Shown here in pieces: positions 24,996-33,417 of a DNA stretch of 36,414 nucleotides. The number at the start of each line of letters is the position of its first letter. Position 1 is the first letter of the stretch. The DNA comes from Planctomycetota bacterium. Its GTDB lineage: Bacteria > Planctomycetota > Planctomycetia > Pirellulales > Pirellulaceae. The position numbers were made by a program, and so were the translations under genes. The DNA is taken from NCBI GenBank assembly GCA_018970165.1, contig JAGWWZ010000032.1, forward strand, positions 1-36,414. The letters are read 5' to 3'. The notes below the pieces were generated by a model that worked only from the letters and a program-made list of their open reading frames with translations, was not told where the DNA came from and searched no databases.

Positions 24996-27596
24996 ATGCA
25001 ACCCCTGCCCCAATCTCGATTATCCGCGATTTCACTCTTCGTTTTCGGATGGCCCCTTTGCCTGGCATACTTCTCGGCGAACTCAACGGGAATTGCGTAC
25101 GCGAACCAAAGCGACTCAACGCCTCAAGCCGCGAGCACTGTGGAAGATGTCAGGGCCCTCATGCAGGCCGGGGAATACGAACAGGCAATCGCGGCAGCCA
25201 AGAAGCAAGTAGACAAGCGTGTCTGGAATGAATCTTGGCCCCGTTTGCTTATTGAAGGCTACTTGACCGTCGGAGACTATGATCGGGCGCGATCCGAATA
25301 TGAACTGGCGATCGAGCGGTTCAGCGACAGCATCCCCCTCCGCTTGCTCGGCGTGCAGGTTTATCGCATGACCAACAACGCTCCACAAGCCGAGAAGCAA
25401 CTCGACGAGATTGAAACATTGTTGCGGCAATCTCCCTGGCGATATTCGAACCGAAGCAACTTGGTTCCCGTGGGAGAATTCTACCTGATGCGCGGCGAGG
25501 ATCCGAAGCAGGTTTTGAAAATCTGCTTCGATCAAGCGGTGAAATTGGATCCGAAGAATGTCGATGCCCATGTTGCAACCGCTCGCATGGCGCTGTCGAA
25601 AAATGATGCTCAAGTTGCCGCACAGTCACTCGATAAAGCTCTCGCGCTGGCCCCTAAGGATCCAGAGGTTTTGTATCTCGCCGCCAAAGCTTGGAATGAA
25701 ACAGAGCGGGGACGTAAAGAGGGGTTCCTCCAGCGTTCGCTCGAGTCGAACCCACGCTTTGTACCCAGCCTCCTTTACGCGGCCGAAAAGCAAATGGATT
25801 CCGAGCGCTACGAAGCGGCTCGCGAAATCCTCAATCGAGTCGAGGCGATTCAATCGCGCAACCCAATTCTTTGGTCACTCCGCGCCGCGATCGCTCATCT
25901 TACGGGTGACTACGAACTGGAAGGGAACGCGCGTCGAACGGCGCTCGAACGATGGAACCTCAATCCGGAAGTTGACCATACGATCGGTCGGCATTTGTCC
26001 TTGCATTATCGTTTCGAAGAAGGAGCGGAATATCAGCGGCGTTCCCTTGCGATGGCCCCCAACTACGCGCCCGCTCGCACCCAGTTAGCACAGGATCTCC
26101 TGCGATTGGGTAGGACCGAGGAGGGGTGGTCGCTCGTTGACGGCATTCGGCAATCGGATCCCTACGATGTATCGATCTACAATCTGAAACAACTGCAGGC
26201 CAAGCTTGCGAAGTTCACAACTCTGGAGGCGCCCGGTTTTGTGGTACGAATGGATACGAAAGAGGCTGAGATTTACGGTGATGATGTGATGTTGCTCTTG
26301 AGGCAGGCACGCGAAACCCTGGTCCCAAAGTATCGCGCTGAGCTTCAAGAGCCGATTTTCGTGGAGATCTTCCCGCGACAACAAGAGTTCGCGATTCGCA
26401 CCTTTGGCATGCCCGGTGGCGAAGGATTCCTCGGGGTTTGTTTCGGACGACTGATCACAGCAAACTCACCCGCAGCACTTCAAGTCGATTCAAACTGGCG
26501 ATCAGTACTGTGGCACGAGTACTGTCACGTGGTTACGTTACAAAAAACCAAAAACAAAATGCCTCGCTGGCTCTCTGAAGGTATCTCGGTCTACGAAGAA
26601 CGTCAACGCGACCCGGCATGGGGCGAGCAAATCAATCCCACCTATCGGGAAATGTTGCTGGCCGACGACATGGTTCCCATCAGTCGCTTAAGCGGCGCGT
26701 TTCTCAATCCGAAATCGCCGTTGCATTTGCAGTTCGCGTACTTCGCTTCCTCGCTAGCCGTGGAATTCTGGATCGAGCGATTTGAAATGAAGGGGCTACA
26801 AAAACTACTGGAAGACCTGTCGATCGGCATGCGGCAAGAAGAGGCGCTCGCACGGCTGCCGGGATCGCTGGAGATTCTCGACCAAGAGTTTCTGGAGTTC
26901 GTGCGAGACAAAGCAAGGCAAATGGCACCCAGTGCCGACTTTGCACCTCTGCCCAAAGATCCATCACTAGACTTGCAAAGTTGGCTCGCGGAACATCCCA
27001 ATTCCTATTTTGGAAACCGTCAAGCCTTAGAGATGTCGATGAAGTCCAAGGACTGGGGCTCTGCACGCAAGATTGCCGACCACCTCATCGCTCTCTGGCC
27101 GGACGATTCCTCCAACGAAGGGATCTACTGGAAGCTTGCGGTCATCTGCAGGGAACTCGGAGATCACGATGCAGAATACAACGCGCTGATCGAACTCTCC
27201 CGTCGAGCGTCCTCGCCCCGCGAAGGACTGCTGCGAGTTACCGAATTGGCCAAGGACCGACAATCGAAGACGATGCTTCGGACCAGCGATATCCTGCAAG
27301 GGGTCGACCCGATGTCTGACGCTGTGCAGGAGCTCCGAAGCTTCGCTGCGGAACAAACCGAGGATCCCTATACGGCAAGAAACGCTCTTCGTGCCCTTCT
27401 CGCATTGGACCCCATCGACCCCGCATCTGTGTTATACCGCTTAGCGCGATCATCCCTTAAGCTCAATGACAAGAAACAGGCCAAACGCTATTGTCTCCAA
27501 TCGCTCGAAGAGTCTCCGCGATTTATCGATGCACTCGATCTGTTGCTGGAACTGCGGGACTCGGCGAATGATAAGCCGCTCCCTGACAATAGGTGA
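24996..27596 (+). CDS. Exported TPR protein with peptidase MA-like (HExxH) domain
   Basis: 866 residues from ATG 24996, chosen because a signal-like hydrophobic stretch (LSAISLFVFGWPLCLAYF) follows; ATGs at 24924 and 24894 are longer alternatives. Residues about 50-400 are TPR-like helical repeats (ALMQAGEYEQAIAAAKK, DYDRARSEYELAIERF, DAQVAAQSLDKALALAPKDP). A gluzincin-like domain follows: H507-E-Y-C-H511 in VLWHEYCHVV, and E528 in PRWLSEGISVYEE as the third zinc ligand. TPR-like repeats resume to the C terminus (LALDPIDPASVLYRLARSS). It is probably a periplasmic zinc peptidase or a scaffold with a peptidase fold. The substrate is unknown. It is convergent with the thioredoxin-domain gene (40 bases apart). 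Confidence 0.85.
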   Translation: MQPLPQSRLSAISLFVFGWPLCLAYFSANSTGIAYANQSDSTPQAASTVEDVRALMQAGEYEQAIAAAKKQVDKRVWNESWPRLLIEGYLTVGDYDRARSEYELAIERFSDSIPLRLLGVQVYRMTNNAPQAEKQLDEIETLLRQSPWRYSNRSNLVPVGEFYLMRGEDPKQVLKICFDQAVKLDPKNVDAHVATARMALSKNDAQVAAQSLDKALALAPKDPEVLYLAAKAWNETERGRKEGFLQRSLESNPRFVPSLLYAAEKQMDSERYEAAREILNRVEAIQSRNPILWSLRAAIAHLTGDYELEGNARRTALERWNLNPEVDHTIGRHLSLHYRFEEGAEYQRRSLAMAPNYAPARTQLAQDLLRLGRTEEGWSLVDGIRQSDPYDVSIYNLKQLQAKLAKFTTLEAPGFVVRMDTKEAEIYGDDVMLLLRQARETLVPKYRAELQEPIFVEIFPRQQEFAIRTFGMPGGEGFLGVCFGRLITANSPAALQVDSNWRSVLWHEYCHVVTLQKTKNKMPRWLSEGISVYEERQRDPAWGEQINPTYREMLLADDMVPISRLSGAFLNPKSPLHLQFAYFASSLAVEFWIERFEMKGLQKLLEDLSIGMRQEEALARLPGSLEILDQEFLEFVRDKARQMAPSADFAPLPKDPSLDLQSWLAEHPNSYFGNRQALEMSMKSKDWGSARKIADHLIALWPDDSSNEGIYWKLAVICRELGDHDAEYNALIELSRRASSPREGLLRVTELAKDRQSKTMLRTSDILQGVDPMSDAVQELRSFAAEQTEDPYTARNALRALLALDPIDPASVLYRLARSSLKLNDKKQAKRYCLQSLEESPRFIDALDLLLELRDSANDKPLPDNR

Positions 27597-27636
27597 TTCT
27601 CCTTCGTCCTTGCAACGCCGCAATCGCGAATGGAAC

Positions 27637-30510
27637 TCAGTTTTTGGCAAGCTCCATCAGAAGTTGCACCAATTCCTGATGGGTTTTCTCGCCTGCACCC
27701 ACGAACACTTTGAGAATCGTTCCATCCCGATCGATGACGACGGTTTGCGGAATCGCTTGTACCGCATACTGTTTGGCAAAGGAGCCTTCGGTATCCAATG
27801 CCACAGTGGGAACCAACTCGAGCCGTTCGAGCAAAGTGCGAACGCGATCCTCGGATTCCTCGATATTGACAAAGACAGCCTCAACTCCCGCGTCGGTAAA
27901 CTGTCGCGATATTTGGTGAATACGAGGCATGCTTTGAATGCATGGACCGCACCAAGATGCCCAAAAATCAAGGATCAGCACTTTTCCTCGATAATCCGCA
28001 ATCCGGAATGGCGTTCCATCCAGCTTCAGTAAATCCTGCCCGGGCGCGGGCTTACCGACGAGTCGATCCTGTGCCGTATCCACCGGTGCATCGCTTTGTT
28101 CCGAAGTCCCCTCGGTGACGAACTTGGGGTCGGGCGCATTCTGCAATTTCCATTTTCCAAACCTGCTGCGTGACATATCGATTCGAATCGATCGCCCTAA
28201 GGTGAGTCGAGCGATTTTATCCCACGGGAGAGTGCATGGTCCCAACATAGGATGATCCCCAACCAACTCGTCGGGAGTGACGGAATGGGGCGAAATCGAA
28301 ATGCGCGATCCTTGCTCGAGCAACACCTGGTACAAGCCGTCCATCGCGCTCGATTCCTTCCCATCGACCGATTCTTCACCTCCATCTTGTTTCGGTTCAT
28401 TTGGGGCTGGCTCCAACCAAATCAATTCCGCGACGTTCTTCATCGCCAGTTTCTGTTCATCGCCTCGGACCTCAATACGAATTTCATCGCGATTGAAGGA
28501 GACAAGTCTGCCTCGCACGATATCGCCGTCTCGCGAAACCACGAGATGCGTGGGAGGATTCTTGCGCTGCACCCGTGGCAACGTGAGGAGTCGAGCGCGA
28601 GCAGCACGATCGATGGCTTCCGCACCCTGATATCCGACAATGCGAATGCCTCGAATATTGGTGGCAGGAACCGCAGTGCTTTCAAACAATGTCGACTGGA
28701 ACTCTAACTGCTGTTCGTCGCCCGACATGACTTTACCAGGAAAACAATCGCCGCTTGAGAGAAAGATGCTCGGTTCATCGTCTTGAAGCTCTCGACTAGG
28801 CCCCGGTTCGGGTTTGGGCATGTCGGCACGAATCACGGCCATAGGCGCAGTTCGAGCAGGCTTCTTCTCAGCTGGCTCCGGCGAGGCGGTGAACGGTTCG
28901 ATCACTCCATCGGCCGCCGGATGGATGGGTGTAGCGGAAACTCCATCTTTCGGGAACCACATGAGCGTTCGTACACCTGCATCATTCACGTGGACGGAAT
29001 CGACACGACCGGTGGACAGGGCATCCTCGGTCTGCAATCGCATCGCGCGCCCGGGGACTGCTACAACCTCGGCAACCGGGGGGCTGTTCATCCGAATACG
29101 AGAAACGCGTTCGACTATATTCCAAGGAATACACAAACGCCCGTTGGGGTATTCCAGGCAAAGCTCACTTGCTGAGACCTCGGACGAGTTTGTTGCAGTG
29201 CCTGAGCCACTTATTTTACCAACGGCCGGCTCGGTTAATCGAGATGAAACCGTTTCTGAGGCAAAACGCAATCCATTGTTCAGATCCACTCGCAGCAAAT
29301 CCGAGCGAGATGGTCGATTAGGATCCGCGGTCTGCTTGGAGAACTCGATCCGCTCCATTTCATCGAGTGCGATACGGGTTCGTGAATCGTTAGCCGATCG
29401 GATGATGATCTCCGACGATTTGTCCGCGGCCTCGATACTGCCGACAAACGTGCCGCGACTCCGAGTCATCACCTCCGCCAGCCCTGAATCCAAATCGGCT
29501 GTGGATTCCGCAACTGCGAACGGACGATCCGAGATCCGCAGATCCCGAAGGGTTAGGACTCCCAATGCGGTATTGGTAAAGCTGAATTTATTCCGACCAA
29601 CGATCCGTTCAGAAGGATTTCCTTTGATTCGGCCCAGCACGTTATCGTCCATCATGAGAACGTATGCGCCCTTGTCTGCATCGCAGAGCAATCGCAGCGC
29701 GAGACTCGACTCGCGAGGATAGGGGATCTGGACACTCATCACATCGGCATCGCGGCTGTTCTCAACCAATAGCGTTATGTTGAGCAGATTCTTGCTCTGC
29801 GGTTTCCGAACCTGCAATTCCATCCTTCTTGGTTCACCGATCGTCAACCACCAGTTCACAGTAGGCTGTTCCCAAGCAACATCGATATCGATGGTCGCCA
29901 ACGAAGGAATGGCGGCCCACTGGGAGATGGTCGTGCCACTCGTGTCGGTAGCGATCTCGCCAGCTTTCAAAAACCACTTCGTTGCTTTGCCATTCTTTGG
30001 TGACGGAAGCGCTTGGTCCCAGTTCTCGGCATCCAAAACCTGAACGGGTTGACGCGAAGCAGAAAAAAGACGGAGGATGTTCTTCACCGCTGATAGAGGA
30101 ATCGAGGTTTCCCCGAGTCCCATCGCATTGACTGTGACTTTCTCGGCATCGATCGATTGGATCACTCCGCTGATGGTCACGCCGGAATGTTGTTCCACTG
30201 CGAACAGATATTCATTCTCCGGGGTATCGCTTATTTGGGATGCACCATGCTTCTCGATCTTGCGGACAGCACTCCAAGGGAATTCGAGCGGTTCGAGAAA
30301 GCTCGGGCTGACCCATCGCATGGTTTCGGCTGACTTGGCGGGACCGATCTCTCCGCGGTAGATGTCTCCTCCGTCGACGCGTAAAGTCCATGCTTCACTT
30401 CGAGCGGTGGGCTCGTCGGCAAATGCACTCCCAAAGCAGATCCAAGAGACCGCCAGGAACCATCCCCAACGCGAGATGTTTGTAACCAAATCAGCAAGAA
30501 AACAATTCAT
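27637..30510 (-). CDS. Large exported protein with C-terminal TlpA/thioredoxin domain
   Basis: 957 residues with a signal peptide (WFLAVSWICFGSAFADEP). The first 810 residues are mostly beta-rich, with repeated short modules such as RGEIGPAK, SGVIQSIDAEKVTVNAMG, RGRLVSFNRDEIRIEVRG and PGKVMSGDEQQLEFQ that look like Sm/SH3-like strands, but I cannot name a domain there. Residues about 820-957 form a TlpA-like thioredoxin domain with W-A-S-W-C854-G-P-C857 and the cis-proline loop AIPQT. It likely reduces or isomerises disulfides outside the cytoplasm. It is the last gene of a five-gene unit, its ATG overlapping the previous stop as ATGA, so it should be translationally coupled. Confidence 0.85.
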   Translation of the reverse strand: MNCFLADLVTNISRWGWFLAVSWICFGSAFADEPTARSEAWTLRVDGGDIYRGEIGPAKSAETMRWVSPSFLEPLEFPWSAVRKIEKHGASQISDTPENEYLFAVEQHSGVTISGVIQSIDAEKVTVNAMGLGETSIPLSAVKNILRLFSASRQPVQVLDAENWDQALPSPKNGKATKWFLKAGEIATDTSGTTISQWAAIPSLATIDIDVAWEQPTVNWWLTIGEPRRMELQVRKPQSKNLLNITLLVENSRDADVMSVQIPYPRESSLALRLLCDADKGAYVLMMDDNVLGRIKGNPSERIVGRNKFSFTNTALGVLTLRDLRISDRPFAVAESTADLDSGLAEVMTRSRGTFVGSIEAADKSSEIIIRSANDSRTRIALDEMERIEFSKQTADPNRPSRSDLLRVDLNNGLRFASETVSSRLTEPAVGKISGSGTATNSSEVSASELCLEYPNGRLCIPWNIVERVSRIRMNSPPVAEVVAVPGRAMRLQTEDALSTGRVDSVHVNDAGVRTLMWFPKDGVSATPIHPAADGVIEPFTASPEPAEKKPARTAPMAVIRADMPKPEPGPSRELQDDEPSIFLSSGDCFPGKVMSGDEQQLEFQSTLFESTAVPATNIRGIRIVGYQGAEAIDRAARARLLTLPRVQRKNPPTHLVVSRDGDIVRGRLVSFNRDEIRIEVRGDEQKLAMKNVAELIWLEPAPNEPKQDGGEESVDGKESSAMDGLYQVLLEQGSRISISPHSVTPDELVGDHPMLGPCTLPWDKIARLTLGRSIRIDMSRSRFGKWKLQNAPDPKFVTEGTSEQSDAPVDTAQDRLVGKPAPGQDLLKLDGTPFRIADYRGKVLILDFWASWCGPCIQSMPRIHQISRQFTDAGVEAVFVNIEESEDRVRTLLERLELVPTVALDTEGSFAKQYAVQAIPQTVVIDRDGTILKVFVGAGEKTHQELVQLLMELAKN

Positions 30511-31628
30511 CAGCGTTCGTAAATCGGCAGGAAACGAAAGTTCAAGGCGATCGACAACAGGTTCATCGCAGTAGCTACGGCGGCACCGTAGTTTCCATCA
30601 AAGTGGCCATCGCTCCGCTGCTTCTCCTTGAGTTCGCGAATCAAGCCCTTATTCCATTTGTCCCAGGCATCGATATCCGATTGGAACAAAGCCTGCGCCT
30701 TGTAGTAGGCGGTGTACTCTCCGTAGTGATCCGATGTTTCAGCGACATCACTACCGATCAGGAACGATGACGCAGCTTTGAACTCCTTCAAATCCTTGCG
30801 ACCGGATACTGAGTAAACCAGCGTCGCGATGGAAACGCGTGCGGGGGAATTGTCTAGTCCACCAAGTCCACCCGTGTATGCGACTTGGCCACCGGAAGAA
30901 GTCATCGAACGAAAGTACTCCAACGCTCGATCGATCGACTTGTCTGGAACCTCGATCCCCGCATTGCGAGCGGCCAGTAAACCCATCAGCACCGAGCCGG
31001 AAACCGATGTGTCGGCATCGGTCGCATCGGGTGAATAACGCCAACCCCCAACACTGTTTTTTGATTGGCTTGTGACTGCGGTGCGGACAGCCAGTTCGAG
31101 TGCTTGGCCAATCGTCCGTCGCTTCGAATCGTCGACATTGCTTTGGATCCACAATCGCTCTTCATCGAAGGCTCCGTAAGCCTCCGCCAAGGCTAGCATC
31201 GCGAATCCATGATGGTACATGCTGGGTCCGATATAGCCGGTTTTTGGGTTCTGGTCTTCGATGATCGATCGGACTCCGCGAGTCACAGTATCCGCGTAGG
31301 TTCCATGATTTGGATCGTCACCGTAGGCCAAGAATGCCATGGTCGCGAGCCCCGTGACTCCAGGCCCTGACTCGCCGCTACTCGATTTCCATCGTCCCGT
31401 TGCATCCTGATTGTTTTGTAGCCAACCCAAACCTCGCTCGTACAATTCCCGAACCTCGCGCGAGACCGCTTGACCTTGAACCGCATTCTCTCGAGACAAC
31501 GATTGCCCAACCGCCTGCGGACAAATACTCTGCAAACAAACTGCGAGTGCAAAAACCAACGTGAGTGCAAACGCCACTCGGCGCAAGCAATGCGCATGAT
31601 CAGCAAGCGGAAGGCCTGATTGCGTCAT
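30510..31628 (-). CDS. Exported prenyltransferase/squalene-cyclase-repeat protein
   Basis: 372 residues from ATG 31628. Its start overlaps the upstream stop as ATGA, and a signal peptide (RRVAFALTLVFALAVCLQSICPQAVGQ, in part VAFALTLVFALAV) follows. A longer frame from 31760 would lie wholly inside the upstream gene and is rejected. The mature part has repeated alpha-alpha barrel motifs of the squalene cyclase/prenyltransferase fold: RGLGWLQNNQDATGRW, GVTGLATMAFLAYGD, MYHHGFAMLALAEAYG, GGWRYSP, SVSGSVLMGLLAARNAG and QRSDGHFDGNYG. No DxDD-type cyclase acid motif is seen, so it is probably a binding or scaffold version rather than a cyclase. Fourth gene of the operon. Confidence 0.85.
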   Translation of the reverse strand: MTQSGLPLADHAHCLRRVAFALTLVFALAVCLQSICPQAVGQSLSRENAVQGQAVSREVRELYERGLGWLQNNQDATGRWKSSSGESGPGVTGLATMAFLAYGDDPNHGTYADTVTRGVRSIIEDQNPKTGYIGPSMYHHGFAMLALAEAYGAFDEERLWIQSNVDDSKRRTIGQALELAVRTAVTSQSKNSVGGWRYSPDATDADTSVSGSVLMGLLAARNAGIEVPDKSIDRALEYFRSMTSSGGQVAYTGGLGGLDNSPARVSIATLVYSVSGRKDLKEFKAASSFLIGSDVAETSDHYGEYTAYYKAQALFQSDIDAWDKWNKGLIRELKEKQRSDGHFDGNYGAAVATAMNLLSIALNFRFLPIYER

Positions 31629-32515
31629 TCCGGTTGATTCCAATTCATGACGGGCTGCAAATCGTTGGTGTATTCCAATGGCCTCGATAATCGAATGCGC
31701 TGGGTCTCGGTGAAGTATTCCCGCTGTTGGCTTTCCGGCATAGCTGCGAGCGTTGTCCATGATGCTTCCAGGCTAATCCAAGCGGCAGGATTTGCATCGG
31801 CGATCTTCTCCAAAATGCCGAGCTGCTTGCTGTCCAAACCGAGAACTCGTGACACCTTGAGCAACGTTTCCAGGCGCTGCACGCGATTGTTGTACTCCGC
31901 CCGTTGCCGCTGATCGTTGCTGATGATCTCCTGATGATCCTCCGATAGATTGCTATGGAGTACTTTTTCCCAAAGGGCCTTGTTGCGATTCTCTTGGCCG
32001 GGAGGTCCCCACTGAGCAGTCTGCTGAAAGGGACTGATCAAGGCCCAAAGCTTTTGATAGAAGTCTTGATACTGCTGCTGAGTTGGTCGTCGCGGAGCTT
32101 CGGAGACCAGTGCGGTGATATCGGCATCGAGTCTCTGGAATTCCAAGTCGGCCGTTGCGTTGACTTTGATTCTCACGTCTTCAGAGATGCCGCAAAGTTG
32201 TTCGATGCGATTGAGGGTTTTGCGGACTCGCCGTCGCAGGGATTGCTCAAACGTCGCTCGGGTTCCTCCAAGGGACCCGTACGCCATTTCCAACCATCGC
32301 TCCGGCTCCATTTCGAATTGCATCATCGGGGGATCCCCTCCCCTTTTCGGATCTGGATCCTCAACCGCTTCAGGCTGATTTCGATTGAGGGCGTTTGGAA
32401 TCTTTCCCTTTTGTTGGGCAATTGAGGGATGAGCTAGGATGACCGCGATCACCAAGATCGAAGCCAGGGGACATGGAACCTGGGGCAATAACCGGAATGA
32501 AAGCAGAGTCCTCAT
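31625..32515 (-). CDS. Exported protein of unknown function, helical
   Basis: 296 residues. A signal peptide (LASILVIAVILAHPSIAQ) is followed by a mostly helical, charged region: LRRRVRKTLNRIEQLCGISEDVR, YQDFYQKLWALISPF and VQRLETLLKVSRVLGLDSKQLGILEKI (read in pieces). I recognise no named domain. It resembles its upstream neighbour in layout (signal, helices, Trp-rich motif), so the two may be distant paralogues. It overlaps both neighbours by ATGA junctions and is therefore likely a subunit or accessory of whatever the operon builds. Confidence 0.75.
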   Translation of the reverse strand: MRTLLSFRLLPQVPCPLASILVIAVILAHPSIAQQKGKIPNALNRNQPEAVEDPDPKRGGDPPMMQFEMEPERWLEMAYGSLGGTRATFEQSLRRRVRKTLNRIEQLCGISEDVRIKVNATADLEFQRLDADITALVSEAPRRPTQQQYQDFYQKLWALISPFQQTAQWGPPGQENRNKALWEKVLHSNLSEDHQEIISNDQRQRAEYNNRVQRLETLLKVSRVLGLDSKQLGILEKIADANPAAWISLEASWTTLAAMPESQQREYFTETQRIRLSRPLEYTNDLQPVMNWNQPE

Positions 32516-33417
32516 CGCCGAGGATCCCGGTCGGGGACGAATATTTTTGGTGCGACTTCAAAAAGTAGCATGTTTCGGTCGGCTGGTTCGGAAGGCTCAA
32601 CTTTATCCAAAGGAATCTCCTCCGAACTCGAGATCGAACCGATCTTGAATCGCTCATCGAGACGAAGTGTTGGCATGTCGACAAAACCACCTCCCATGAA
32701 GTGCACGGTCGATTGCGATGCTCGGTCTGTACCTGCAGTCCGTTGCGATTCGCTCAGCACTTTGCTAATCCAAGCAAACTTGGTCTCGGGGAGAGTTCCG
32801 GTGCGATACATACTCCACCACGAATCCTTCCATCGCTCTAGCGTAATCTTCTCAACCTCATCCATTTGAGCATGGGTCAGTCCGTATTTCCGTTCGCAAT
32901 CCATGACCATTCTCCCGATCACGATCCGTTTGCGATACGCGAGACGCACATCGATTTCTTGCTCCCATTTTTCATACTGTTCGTCGGACAGCGCATCCCG
33001 CACCCAAATCTGGATGAGTCGTTCGACCCGCGACTCGAAGTCCGCATTGATTGGTTGGTTCTGCGATTCGGCATAGGCGCGAATCGTGTTGGTAAGCCGA
33101 CTCTTCCATTCCCTCTCTGCGACATCCACCAGGGCTTGTGCTTCTTGGGTTGATGGCTTGCAGATCCGTTCGACATTATTGAACTCGTTCTGGATAAATC
33201 CTCGAACCCAGCGCTGAGCGGTTTCCGCCCGCCCATCCGCACCGGCCATCACACCCCCGAGAGCGACATTGAACTGCACATCCCCTTCACCGACGATCTG
33301 GACTTGCACTTCCTGAGCATCGACCGAACCGGCAACGAGGCAACCCATCGCCCAAGCAGCAAAAAGGAGCCGCGTCGCTATTCGTGGTCTGAACAAGTCG
33401 GTGCGCCGAAGTCTCAT
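32512..33417 (-). CDS. Exported protein of unknown function, helical
   Basis: 301 residues. It has a signal peptide (RLLFAAWAMGCLVAGSVDAQ), a short beta segment (VQVQIVGEGDVQFNV), and then helices rich in charge: RWVRGFIQNEFNNVERIC, AREWKS-like VAEREWKSRL, ALSDEQYEKWEQEIDVRL and YGLTHAQMDEVEKITLERWKDSWW in part. The pattern of lysine/tryptophan-containing helices recalls the neighbouring 31625-32515 protein. I cannot name a family. It starts by ATGA overlap with the DUF4175-like gene upstream and ends by ATGA overlap with the next gene, so it is translationally coupled within the operon. Confidence 0.75.
   Translation of the reverse strand: MRLRRTDLFRPRIATRLLFAAWAMGCLVAGSVDAQEVQVQIVGEGDVQFNVALGGVMAGADGRAETAQRWVRGFIQNEFNNVERICKPSTQEAQALVDVAEREWKSRLTNTIRAYAESQNQPINADFESRVERLIQIWVRDALSDEQYEKWEQEIDVRLAYRKRIVIGRMVMDCERKYGLTHAQMDEVEKITLERWKDSWWSMYRTGTLPETKFAWISKVLSESQRTAGTDRASQSTVHFMGGGFVDMPTLRLDERFKIGSISSSEEIPLDKVEPSEPADRNMLLFEVAPKIFVPDRDPRR

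Noticed and set aside
31629-31760. Longer start at 31760 for the prenyltransferase-repeat gene
   Set aside because: It lies inside the upstream gene, and the ATG at 31628 both overlaps that gene's stop as ATGA and precedes the signal peptide.
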